Source: Acidobacteriota bacterium (GTDB taxonomy: Bacteria; Acidobacteriota; Terriglobia; UBA7540). From it: a DNA stretch of 64,000 nt. The position numbers were made by a program, and so were the translations under genes. The number at the start of each line of letters is the position of its first letter. Position 1 is the first letter of the stretch. The notes beneath the pieces were generated by a model. That model saw nothing but the letters and a program-made list of their open reading frames with translations. It searched no databases and was not told the origin of the DNA. The stretch lies in contig JAJYLL010000010.1 in the NCBI GenBank assembly GCA_021787735.1, positions 1 to 64,000 on the forward strand. Direction: 5' to 3'. Below, one piece after another: positions 54,683 through 64,000 of the stretch.

Positions 54683-55903
54683 GTGCAAAATTTTTCAGAA
54701 CTTTCGATTTCAGCCTTCACCAAAGAGCGGCTGTCCCAGGCAGGCTTTTCTACGCCCACGCCAGTGCAGGCTGCTGCCATCCCGCATGCGTTGGAAGGCA
54801 AAGATGTACTTGCCACCGCGCAGACCGGCACGGGCAAAACGCTGGCGTTCCTGGTTCCCATCATCGAGGACCTGCTGAAACAACGAACCCCGGGAGTGGC
54901 CGCGCTCATTCTGGTCCCCACTCGCGAACTCGCCATCCAGGTTGCAGAACAGTATGATCGGCTGCGGGGCAAGCAACTTCCCGTTGCGGCTATTGTGGTG
55001 GGTGGCCTGTCCGAAAACCAGCAGCTCAGTGCTCTCCGCAAGGGAGCACGGCTGGTGGTCGCCACGCCGGGCCGACTGGAGGACTTTCTTGACCGTAAGT
55101 TGATCGACTTCCGCGCGTTGCGGATGCTGGTGCTTGATGAAGCCGACCGCATGCTGGACATGGGATTTCTTCCGGCCATTCGCAGGATTGCGGCTGCCCT
55201 TCCCGGCAACCGCCAGACGCTCTTCTTTTCCGCAACGCTTGAAGCTTCAGCTGCCCGCCTGGTCGATAACTATCTGAAGGACCCGGTGAGGCTCGCCTTC
55301 GGATCTGTCCTAAAACCTTCGGAAAACGTGCGCGTCCAGGCGCTGGAAGTTTCCCACCATCGCAAACAGGACGTGCTGCAGCAGTTGCTCGCCAAGGAAA
55401 GCGGCCGCTGCCTGGTTTTTGCGCGTACCAAGCGCGGCGCCGAGCGGCTCGCCAAGAACCTCAACCGCAACGGATTCACAGCCACCGCGATCCACGGCGA
55501 CCGTTCGCAATCCCAGCGGAATACAGCCCTCGCAGGATTTCAGCAGGGGAGATATCGCGTTATGGTCGCCACAGATTTGGCTTCTCGTGGTATTCATGTA
55601 CAGGACATCGCACACGTCATCAACTATGACCTGCCCGATATCGCTGAAAGCTTTATCCACCGAGTGGGTCGTACCGGGCGCGCCGGACAACAAGGCATCG
55701 CTTCCACGCTCTTCTCAAGCGATCAGCGGGCTGACTTGTTTCTGCTGGAACGATCACTGGGCATCCAGATGGAGCGTGTCCAAGCCGACGGCATGCCGCC
55801 CCAGACGCGGACGCGTAAGACCTCTGATTCTGATCACACAACACCATGCCAGAAATTTAGTATTTCTCCACTGCCAGGCGAATTCCTGCAAGCCCAGATG
55901 TAG
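54683..55903 (+). CDS. DEAD-box ATP-dependent RNA helicase
   Basis: 406 residues from the GTG at 54683; the earlier in-frame start would add an unlikely N-terminus. All helicase motifs are present: Q motif (TPTPVQAAAIP), AQTGTGKT, PTRELAIQ, GG, TPGR, DEAD, SAT, then ATDLASRGIHV and HRVGRTGRAG. It belongs to the RhlE/DeaD group; the short C-terminal tail lacks an RNA-binding domain. It unwinds RNA in ribosome assembly or decay, commonly cold-regulated. Confidence 0.92.
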   Translation: MQNFSELSISAFTKERLSQAGFSTPTPVQAAAIPHALEGKDVLATAQTGTGKTLAFLVPIIEDLLKQRTPGVAALILVPTRELAIQVAEQYDRLRGKQLPVAAIVVGGLSENQQLSALRKGARLVVATPGRLEDFLDRKLIDFRALRMLVLDEADRMLDMGFLPAIRRIAAALPGNRQTLFFSATLEASAARLVDNYLKDPVRLAFGSVLKPSENVRVQALEVSHHRKQDVLQQLLAKESGRCLVFARTKRGAERLAKNLNRNGFTATAIHGDRSQSQRNTALAGFQQGRYRVMVATDLASRGIHVQDIAHVINYDLPDIAESFIHRVGRTGRAGQQGIASTLFSSDQRADLFLLERSLGIQMERVQADGMPPQTRTRKTSDSDHTTPCQKFSISPLPGEFLQAQM

Positions 55904-56090
55904 CCTGCAAGTCACGGCGCCGGGCTCCGGCCCGGCGCTCCGGACATAAGCGCTCCCACCCAGAAGTAAACCGAATCCAAGGCGGGGCCGTCAGGTACTA
56001 TCCCCCAGACTCCTCATGAATTCTGTCTGGGATGCACATCCAATCTTGAGCCGCTTGAATTCATCGACCTCGGAAGTGTAGCTTAAATAA

Positions 56091-57398
<1,308 letters not shown>

Positions 57399-57454
57399 CC
57401 GCAGTCCATCGATGCTCCCAAATTACCAGGAAGGCTGTATTGCAGAGTAATCAG

Positions 57455-58372
57455 CTACTCGTTGCGGGCTGCACGCGCCGGCTCCGGCATATACTTGTGG
57501 AACTTGCCCGGCTCGTGCTGGTGTTCAAACTGGATGGTGGTATGAGTTATCCCGAATTCGCTTGCCAAGGCTTTCCGAATCTGGTGAGCAATCTTTTCGC
57601 TTTCCGATGTGGACATGTCCAGAATGTGGACATGGCATGACATGGCATGAGATTCCGAGCCAATGCTCCAAACATGGATGTCATGCACTTCGCGGACATC
57701 GGGAACCTGCAAGACCGTGTTCGCTATACCATCCAGGCTCATTCCTTTGGGGAGGCTCTCCAACAGGATATTGGAAGACTCCACGATAATGCCCAGGGCT
57801 CCCCAGAAAATCATCCCTGAAATCAGGAAAGCCAGCAGCGGGTCAATCAATGGCTGGCCCGTGTAGCGGATGAGAAAAGCTCCCGCAACGATGCCGACGT
57901 TGGAAAGCGCATCACCAAGGTAATGGACAAAAACCGCCCGAAGGTTCAGGCTGCTGCGCGCCCGGGCCAGACCCAGAGTTACCCCCGCATTGATGATGAG
58001 CGCCACGATTCCCACAACCAGCATCTTGCCGGCAGCGACCATTCTTGGATTAACAATTCGTTCGTAGCCCTCAATGCAAATAAAAAGACCAACGCCCACT
58101 AGAATGATTCCGTTGACAAACGCCGCCAGCACTCCGGCACGCTCGTAACCATAAGTTTTGCGGCGATCAGGAGGTTTCCGTTCAAAGTAGATTGCAAGCC
58201 AGGAAAAGAGCAGGGTGGGAAGGTCCGTCAGGTTATGCCAGGCGTCGCTGATCAGCGCTAAACTGTACCCCAGATGTCCTACCACGAACTCAGTGACCAC
58301 CAGGCCGAGTGTCAGCACTACAGCCGCTTTGACGACCCAGCCACCCAATGCTTCGTGCTTATGGACGTGCAT
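57455..58372 (-). CDS. cation diffusion facilitator, CzcD/ZitB-like
   Basis: 305 residues from the ATG at 58372, for which AAGGGG has the better spacing (a GTG lies one codon upstream). Six membrane helices with the transport-site motifs SDAWHNLTD and HYLGDALSN (H-x3-D twice). The C-terminal cytoplasmic domain (from about 205) has VHDIHVWSIGSESHAMSCHV, a metal-binding fold. It exports Zn2+, Co2+ or Cd2+ in exchange for protons. Convergent with serS. Confidence 0.93.
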   Translation of the reverse strand: MHVHKHEALGGWVVKAAVVLTLGLVVTEFVVGHLGYSLALISDAWHNLTDLPTLLFSWLAIYFERKPPDRRKTYGYERAGVLAAFVNGIILVGVGLFICIEGYERIVNPRMVAAGKMLVVGIVALIINAGVTLGLARARSSLNLRAVFVHYLGDALSNVGIVAGAFLIRYTGQPLIDPLLAFLISGMIFWGALGIIVESSNILLESLPKGMSLDGIANTVLQVPDVREVHDIHVWSIGSESHAMSCHVHILDMSTSESEKIAHQIRKALASEFGITHTTIQFEHQHEPGKFHKYMPEPARAARNE

Positions 58373-58375
58373 CAC

Positions 58376-58795
58376 GAGGCCCCTTGTTGGATTCTATTCT
58401 ATGACCTTGCGCCCCGCAATGGGCAGAGATGGAATGGCCGGGTTCGTCCGGGAAACAGTAGGGGATCGTTTCCCGACGCTTCAAAGAATAGCTACGCCTG
58501 CCCGACTTTTTCGTGAAAGCACAAAACCAATTTAGGGTTTCAGCACTCCAACTTGCTGGTGAAGTTTTGACGGTGATTTCGACTGTGGTGATTTACACGT
58601 CCCCATAAGAGCCGGAACAGCAGGCCGGAAGAGGAATTCGTCACCTCGGGGGAGTTCCCCGCGCACGAAAGGGGAACGCCTTTGAGAACGACCTTTTCCT
58701 CCAAAGGGCCAGCGAATAATATTATAATTTTTGAGGGGGAAACCTTGACCCACCTCAGGCAGAAGCAGCGGGCGATGGGCGCGGGGTGCAAAAAA
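58376..58795 (+). promoter_or_regulatory. leader and promoter region of the VWFA gene
   Basis: A perfect 7-bp inverted repeat GTTCCCC (58654-58660) and GGGGAAC (58671-58677) lies upstream of TATAAT (58723-58728) in an A/T-rich context; I see no convincing -35. The palindrome could be an operator. The rest of the stretch holds nothing else I can support. Confidence 0.45.
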
Positions 58796-59953
58796 ATGGC
58801 TAATTTAAAAAGTCTTCGAATCCGGGCGGATGCACTTTCTGCCGCCCTCCTGACGCTGGCGTGTTCGGGACTATTGTTCGTTACAACATCTGCCATGCAA
58901 GGCCGGCAAAGCGCCTCGGGGTCAACTGGAACCACATCATCCGCCCGGCAGGGTGGCGCGGCGAGCCCCCAATCTTCAAGCCCGAACTCCGCCGCTGAAA
59001 GCAACAGTATCAAAGTACACGTGGAGGTCGTCAATGTTCCCGTGACCGTCCTGGACAAACGAGGGATGCCGGTTATCGACCTTACGAAAAACGACTTCAG
59101 AGTCTTTGAGGACGGCAAGCGCCAGAACATTCGATATTTTAGCAGCGAATTAATGCCACCCCTACGCATTGGCCTGCTGGTGGACACCAGCAACAGCGCG
59201 CGCTTCGAACTGAAGTTCGAAAAGGACGCGGCGAGTGAATTTGCTTACACGATGCTGAGGGGGCTCAACAGCAGGAACCAGATTTTTCTTGAAACGTTCG
59301 ACGCCTCCAGTTCCATTATTCAGGACTTCACCAACAATCCCGATAAGATCAATGAGAAGCTTCGAAAACTGAAGGCTGGCGGAGGCAAGTCAGTCTATGA
59401 CGCCGTGTATGAGGCTTGCCAGCATGAAATCGAGAAGGCCGGGCCCCGAGAGCAGACCCGAAGGGTGCTGGTCCTTATCAGCGACGGGATTGACGTCCAA
59501 AGCAAACACTCGCTGGAAGATGCGATCTCCATGGCGCACAGGGCAGAAACAGCCATCTACACCATTGGAAATACTCAATATGGGTTCGCCAACCCGGGAG
59601 CAAAGTACCTTGAACAGATGGCGGATGATACCGGGGGCGCTTCATTTTTCCCCGCACGTAAGACCCCGGGTACGGATTACTTGACAGGGTACCTCTCCCA
59701 CGGACAATTTGATTCAATGGACCAGAACAAGGGGCTCGACGCAGAAACGGGCATTTATTCCGCGCAAAAGATGATTGCGCTCGCCGACTCGCTGGATTCT
59801 ATCAGGCGCGAACTGACAAACCAATATCTGCTTGGATACATTCCAACGGATAGCAAGCTTGACGGGACCTACCGAAAAATCCGAGTCGTTGCCGAACGGA
59901 AAGGCGTTGTTGTCCGCTATAAGCCCGGGTATTTTGCGACAGCCGAGCAATAA
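58796..59953 (+). CDS. secreted VWFA-related domain protein
   Basis: 385 residues from the ATG at 58796 (GGGGTGC upstream); earlier in-frame starts at 58682 and 58775 remain possible. Signal-anchor helix, Ser/Gly-rich linker, then VEVVNVPVTVLDKRGMPV (acidobacterial VWFA-related N-terminal motif) and FEDGKRQNI. The VWA domain has a modified MIDAS, LVDTSNS rather than DxSxS, then GGGKSVYDAV and LISDGID. Such proteins are abundant in acidobacteria; function is unknown, likely periplasmic or surface protein-protein contact. Confidence 0.85.
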   Translation: MANLKSLRIRADALSAALLTLACSGLLFVTTSAMQGRQSASGSTGTTSSARQGGAASPQSSSPNSAAESNSIKVHVEVVNVPVTVLDKRGMPVIDLTKNDFRVFEDGKRQNIRYFSSELMPPLRIGLLVDTSNSARFELKFEKDAASEFAYTMLRGLNSRNQIFLETFDASSSIIQDFTNNPDKINEKLRKLKAGGGKSVYDAVYEACQHEIEKAGPREQTRRVLVLISDGIDVQSKHSLEDAISMAHRAETAIYTIGNTQYGFANPGAKYLEQMADDTGGASFFPARKTPGTDYLTGYLSHGQFDSMDQNKGLDAETGIYSAQKMIALADSLDSIRRELTNQYLLGYIPTDSKLDGTYRKIRVVAERKGVVVRYKPGYFATAEQ

Positions 59954-60185
59954 ATTATTCTCAGTGGCCGGGTTGAAGAGACATGCGATAGATGATACTG
60001 ATCCGGCACCAGCCGATCTTTCGCGTCATACCCTAAGAACACTCGTACCTGCAAGATAACGCGTTGCAGTACTCCCGGGGGACTGCCCGGCGGGCTATCG
60101 CCGGAGCTATGGGTTGGAAGAGTTTAGAGGATTGTGCAAGACTAAGCCGTATCAACGATAATCGCGGTTGGTGCGGAGTTGATAA

Positions 60186-61289
60186 ATGAGACTTCTGTTT
60201 GAGGACGGCTTCTCGATTGACAAAGGTACTGGTGTCGGACGGTACACGGAAAACCTTGCGGCCGAAATCGGGAGACAGCCGGGCATTGCGGTTCTCCCTG
60301 GTCTTTCGAGCGAAATGATCACCAGGATTCGCCCTGCCGGCGCCCGGCGCATTGCTTATGCCGCCTGGCTGGAAACCGGGTTTCAACGTCAACTTGCAGC
60401 ACTGTCCCCTGATGTAGCCCATTTCACAAATTACCTTGTTCCCCACACCCGCAAATCTAAAACCCGGTATGCAGTAACCATTCACGATCTGACTGCCTGG
60501 AACCTGCCCGAAGCTCTCCCGCGAATGTACAGAATGTATCTCCGCTCGGCCATCGGCCAAGCCGTAAGATCGGCGGATATCGTCCTCTGCCCATCGAATG
60601 TGATCAGAAGCGAGGTCATGGAGCGATTCGGCCTGAAAGAAGAGCGTGTACGGACCGCGTGGAACGCAGATTCAAACCTGCCTAGACTTTCGATTGAAGC
60701 TCAGGAGCGGTTGTCCAGCGGATTCCGTAAGAGGTTCGTCCTCCATAAGCCTTTCATCCTCTTCGTTGGAACTTTGGAGCGGCGCAAGAACCTCACAACC
60801 CTGATTGAAGCCTTTGCCCGAGTGGCACAAACGACTGACTTGCAACTCGTCATGGTGGGAAGACCGGGTTACGGATTTTCAGAGATTGAAACCGCCATCC
60901 AGCGCCGAACAAGCCAGGGCCAATGCATTTTGACCGGGTACGTCGGTGACAAAGAGCTCTCCCTGCTGTACACTCTGGCCGATCTGTTTGCTTATCCTTC
61001 CCGCTATGAAGGATTTGGAATTCCGTTGGTTGAAGCAATGAGTTTTGGGCTGCCGATAGTGGCTTCGCGGATTCCAGCCAGTGAGGAAGTGGCTGGGGAA
61101 GCCGCCCTCTATTACGATGATCCGCTGGATGCCACAGGTTTGGAGGAAAAGATTATTGAGGCGCTCGGCGATTCCGCCCTCAGAGGCGAACTCGGCTCGC
61201 GGGGCCAAAAACGAGCAGCCCAATTCAGTTGGGAATACGTCATTCAGATGTATCTCGACGCCTACCAAAGTGCCTTGAAGTCCAGCTAA
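60186..61289 (+). CDS. glycosyltransferase family 4
   Basis: 367 residues, GT-B fold. The C-terminal nucleotide-sugar half has GTLERRKNLTTLIEAF and SRYEGFGIPLVEAMSFGLPIVAS with the E-x7-E pair. GGAG lies before the ATG. It transfers a sugar, probably mannose or similar, from a nucleotide donor in polysaccharide assembly. First gene of the polysaccharide cluster that runs off the window. Confidence 0.9.
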   Translation: MRLLFEDGFSIDKGTGVGRYTENLAAEIGRQPGIAVLPGLSSEMITRIRPAGARRIAYAAWLETGFQRQLAALSPDVAHFTNYLVPHTRKSKTRYAVTIHDLTAWNLPEALPRMYRMYLRSAIGQAVRSADIVLCPSNVIRSEVMERFGLKEERVRTAWNADSNLPRLSIEAQERLSSGFRKRFVLHKPFILFVGTLERRKNLTTLIEAFARVAQTTDLQLVMVGRPGYGFSEIETAIQRRTSQGQCILTGYVGDKELSLLYTLADLFAYPSRYEGFGIPLVEAMSFGLPIVASRIPASEEVAGEAALYYDDPLDATGLEEKIIEALGDSALRGELGSRGQKRAAQFSWEYVIQMYLDAYQSALKSS

Positions 61290-61639
61290 TGGGTACAACC
61301 ACTTGAAATATAAGGGGATTCAGAGGAAGGCGGGCCTGACGACAAGAGGGGTCGCATAACCGCATCGGGAGGTTCCCTGTTCCCGTTGTTTTCCGTCGTT
61401 ATCTGGCCCATAATCGAGTTCTTGATGTTGATTAAGCGGTTCTAATGAACGGGACTTCGAACCCGCAGAGTACATCCGTTGGCAACTGAGCTTCGAGCAA
61501 GAGTGGGTTCCCAAAGAGGGGTCTTGCCAGTCAGTCAGCCTTCTTTGGATTCAAAGTAGGTTTCATTTACCTTAGCGATGGGGCCGGGCAGACCCTTACA
61601 GATCACTGCTTGCCGGCGTGCGAAATCATTCCCCAGACG
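61290..61639. other. gene-free stretch between two glycosyltransferase genes
   Basis: A tRNA-like T-arm string occurs near 61440 on the minus strand (GGGTTCGAAGTCCC) but no acceptor or anticodon arm fits. I see no promoter, repeat or gene. Confidence 0.4.
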
Positions 61640-62869
61640 ATGCGGATTGCTTATCTAACTTCTCGTCTTCCCTACCCGCCAATTGGTGGGGACCGAGTGC
61701 GTTCATATCATTTCCTGCTGCACCTGCTCCGCTCTCACCAGGTCACGATGTATGCGATCGCCTCGCCACTAGCAAATAAAACGCCAGATGGTAATTGGCA
61801 GTTGCCGGGCCTGAAGCAAAATCTGTTCCGGATCCCGATGCTCGGCTACGTGCGCAACGCATGTGAAGCCGTGTTCAGCGGACTCCCTTTACAGGTGAAA
61901 CTGTACAAATCCAATGAACTCTTGCGCAGCTTGGCACAGGACGTCAAACAGGGAAACATCGATGTAATTCTCACGCATCTGGTGCGAATGGCCGAGTATG
62001 CCCGGCCATTCAAGGAACTTCCCCGAATACTGGACATGACGGATTCAATCCATCTCCATTATGCCCGGATGCCCACCATCACTTTTCAGCCTCACGGGTT
62101 GGCAACACGGGTTGAACGCAGCAGGTTACAAAAATACGAATCTGCTGTTTGTTCATGGTTTGACAACGTGTTGCTGACTTCCCCCCTGGATATTGACTGG
62201 CTCCGGCGCTGGCATCCCGGTTCAAATCTAACGCTGATTCCGACCGGAATCGAAACAAGCGACTTCCCTTTCCATGAAGGGCCTTACGATCCCAATCGCA
62301 TTACTTTTGTTGGTAAACTCGATTATCTACCGAATACAGATGCAGCAACCTATTTCGCACGGGAAATCCTGCCACGGGTGAAACAGGCAGTTCCCAAAGC
62401 GGAGTTCGTTGTGGTGGGGTGGAACCCGCCACTGCCCGTCCGAAGACTGGCCAGGATTCCTTCTGTGAGGGTACTGGCTAATGTTCCGGATGTCCGGCCA
62501 GAGCTTGCGAAATCAGCGGTGAGCGTGGCGCCCATGCGGTTTGGCGCAGGGATTCAGGTGAAGGTCTTGGAGTCCCTTGCCTTGGGCACCCCAACCGTCG
62601 TTACAGAAAACGTCTTTGGGGCATTCGGTGAAGAAGGAAGAGAAGCAATCCTGGTGGGGCGCGATCCCGATGAATTTGCCAGAAAGGTTGCAAACATTCT
62701 CGGGGATGCGGCTTACCGTGAGCGGCTACGGAGGGCTGGCCGGAGGCTTATCGAAACTCGCTTCCAATGGAGTCAGGTTCTGGCTCCCCTGGATAGGGTT
62801 CTGGATGATATTGCGGAGATGCGGCCTGAGAAGAATCCGGCGCCATCATTGAGAATCGAAGCGTCTTAG
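61640..62869 (+). CDS. glycosyltransferase family 4 (sugar transferase of exopolysaccharide type)
   Basis: 409 residues from the ATG at 61640 (MRIAYLTSRLPYPP); ribosome-site support is weak and a start at 61610 is possible. N-terminal acceptor half (GGDRVRSYHFLLHLLRSHQV), later FVGKLDYLPNTDAATYFAREILP and VAPMRFGAGIQVKVLESLALGTP. The pattern resembles the exosortase-linked Stp1-type family. Second glycosyltransferase of the cluster. Confidence 0.88.
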   Translation: MRIAYLTSRLPYPPIGGDRVRSYHFLLHLLRSHQVTMYAIASPLANKTPDGNWQLPGLKQNLFRIPMLGYVRNACEAVFSGLPLQVKLYKSNELLRSLAQDVKQGNIDVILTHLVRMAEYARPFKELPRILDMTDSIHLHYARMPTITFQPHGLATRVERSRLQKYESAVCSWFDNVLLTSPLDIDWLRRWHPGSNLTLIPTGIETSDFPFHEGPYDPNRITFVGKLDYLPNTDAATYFAREILPRVKQAVPKAEFVVVGWNPPLPVRRLARIPSVRVLANVPDVRPELAKSAVSVAPMRFGAGIQVKVLESLALGTPTVVTENVFGAFGEEGREAILVGRDPDEFARKVANILGDAAYRERLRRAGRRLIETRFQWSQVLAPLDRVLDDIAEMRPEKNPAPSLRIEAS

Positions 62870-63048
62870 TAGTGCAATGCCTGCCGAAAGGACACGAGCA
62901 ACTGCCTTAGGTTGAATGATTCTGAGGTAGCAACTGGGCGATGCGAGGGACAGCAATGCGCGGAATGAATATTTGTTGATTCGACAGCAGGGTTTTTAAA
63001 GGACTGAGAGTACACTGTTCTGTGTGCGCTGAACCGCATTGAATCAAG

Positions 63049-64000
63049 ATGTTAAAAAGACATATTCGAAACTCGCAGTTAATGCTGTGGGCAAGCGATG
63101 CGATCGCGATTCTGCTTTCTATTCAGGTCGCTATCGCATTAGGAACAGGGCACCACATGCTGCTGACACACGGCTTCAAGAGCGTAACTATTGGTTACTG
63201 TTTCTTTCTGACACTGCTTTTTTACATCACTGACCTTTACAATTTGCGTCGTGACCAACATAGTGATGAGACCGCCGCGCTTGTGGTCCTGGACGCGGCG
63301 ATCGCCGCTGCTTTTCTCACCCTCAGTTTCTATTTTTATCCGCGGTGGAGCTTCGGAAGAAGCTTTTTCGTAAGCCTCTTTCTCGGGACACCGGGACTCG
63401 TAATGATGGGGCGAATTCTATGGTCTCACCTTCAGGGAGCGCTTACGCACCCTTCCACGGTGGCAGTTCTGGGCGATGGGCCTGGAATGAACGAATTGAG
63501 TAAAGTCGCAAGTGAACATAAACTCCGGATAGTCAAACTGCCGATGGCGACGGAAAACGGCTTGCCCATTGTTGCTGAAGACCGCCTCATTCCGGTTCAA
63601 GGCGTGTCGGGTAAACTTCAGGAAGCCATGACGAGCTTGCAACCGGATATCATCGTCCTTGAACCTTTGGCTTCTCTCGATTCCAACACGGCCCGAACAT
63701 TGATCGACGCCCGGTTCTCAGGCGTGACAGTCCTCGATTTTCCAACTGCATTCCAGATGCTCAGCGGAAAACTGCCGCTGAACCATATGGATGGGCAATG
63801 GTTTTTGAGCGCCCACGGGTTCCAGTTCTTCGAAAGCAATATGGCTGTCAGGATGAAACGCTTGCTTGACCTGGGCATGGCATTCGCACTCCTCCTTGTA
63901 ACCTCTCCCCTGCTGCCGTTCATTGCGCTCGGCATCAAGCTCTCATCAAAAGGTCCTGTCCTGTACATCCAGGAACGGGTAGGCCTGAACGGGCGGAATT
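63049..64000 (+). CDS. polyprenyl-phosphate sugar-1-phosphate transferase, start of gene
   Basis: Reading from the ATG at 63049 gives 317 codons open to the window end. Four N-terminal membrane helices (about 10-120), a Rossmann-like middle, then helix LLDLGMAFALLLVTSPLLP and the catalytic-domain start KLSSKGPVLYIQERVGLNGR. It matches WbaP/CpsE-type initiating transferases, which load the first sugar phosphate on undecaprenyl phosphate. The active-site Asp-Glu pair lies beyond the window. No strong ribosome site seen. Confidence 0.88.
   Translation, partial: MLKRHIRNSQLMLWASDAIAILLSIQVAIALGTGHHMLLTHGFKSVTIGYCFFLTLLFYITDLYNLRRDQHSDETAALVVLDAAIAAAFLTLSFYFYPRWSFGRSFFVSLFLGTPGLVMMGRILWSHLQGALTHPSTVAVLGDGPGMNELSKVASEHKLRIVKLPMATENGLPIVAEDRLIPVQGVSGKLQEAMTSLQPDIIVLEPLASLDSNTARTLIDARFSGVTVLDFPTAFQMLSGKLPLNHMDGQWFLSAHGFQFFESNMAVRMKRLLDLGMAFALLLVTSPLLPFIALGIKLSSKGPVLYIQERVGLNGRN

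Noticed and set aside
61420-61480. tRNA-like T-arm on the minus strand
   Set aside because: The GGGTTCGAAGTCCC string stands alone; no acceptor stem, D-arm or anticodon arm can be built around it.

Overview
The window looks like a chromosomal piece of an acidobacterium (phylum Acidobacteriota). This is inferred from gene content, not from a marker gene. Pointers are a VWFA-related secreted protein, an Asn/Glu/Pro/Lys-rich repeat ORF, a dispersed repeat near 35.1 kb, Tat-exported sugar enzymes and a System I cytochrome c maturation cluster with a Cys-type CcmE. About 60 genes were recognised. There is no CRISPR array, no complete insertion sequence and no tRNA gene that I could see.

Layout. 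0-2.6 kb: TauE/SafE permease (cut by the window edge) and a Tat-exported mannonate-dehydratase-like enolase-superfamily enzyme. 2.8-15.2 kb: a stress and regulatory block with an ADP-forming acyl-CoA synthetase/acetyltransferase fusion, two UspA proteins, two small membrane proteins, a sigma-54 activator, a degenerate receiver protein, a STAS protein, an FNR/CRP-family regulator with four candidate cluster cysteines, and a sensor-only cNMP-domain protein. 15.3-26.8 kb: a respiratory block with cytochrome bd oxidase, a frameshifted acetate kinase, and a leftward operon for a decaheme cytochrome, an outer-membrane barrel, two small cytochromes, a small membrane protein and a membrane-anchored multiheme cytochrome. 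The last set resembles an MtrAB-type extracellular electron conduit with an inner-membrane quinol-oxidising partner. 27-35 kb: biotin genes bioB-bioF and bioD-bioA, separated by a type II restriction-modification pair, a HicBA toxin-antitoxin pair and a repeat-rich stretch. 35.2-37.7 kb: Tat-exported GH2 glycosidase. 38-45.3 kb: ccmE-ccmF-ccmH-(CcmI-like)-(unknown)-ccmA-ccmB-ccmC-ccmD, which would mature the multiheme cytochromes. 46.6-49.5 kb: SRP RNA, dnaX, ybaB, recR. 49.6-52.5 kb: 2-oxoacid:ferredoxin oxidoreductase. 53-64 kb: broken GIDE-domain gene, DEAD-box helicase, serS, CDF metal transporter, VWFA protein and the start of a polysaccharide cluster.

Main finding. Six transcription units between 6.9 and 26.9 kb each carry a palindrome of the form GTGA-N6-TCAC. 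The centre of the promoter-proximal palindrome lies exactly 29.5 bp from the first base of a -10-like hexamer, four times of the form TAGNNN. That is class II activator geometry (site at -41.5). The units are a uspA gene, two intergenic structured RNAs ending in terminators, the sensor-only cNMP gene, the electron-conduit operon and a small Cys-rich gene. Two units have tandem palindromes 22 bp apart. The regulator encoded at 12.45 kb has the CRP-like recognition helix (R-E-x3-R) expected for GTGA half sites, and cysteines placed like FNR's. I therefore infer a local oxygen- or redox-responsive regulon with two new small RNAs and a multiheme electron conduit. All of this rests on reading the sequence; no searches were run.

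Caution. Four loci (TPR gene, ackA, GIDE gene, Ig-like fragment) are frameshifted or truncated, so either gene decay or assembly error is present.
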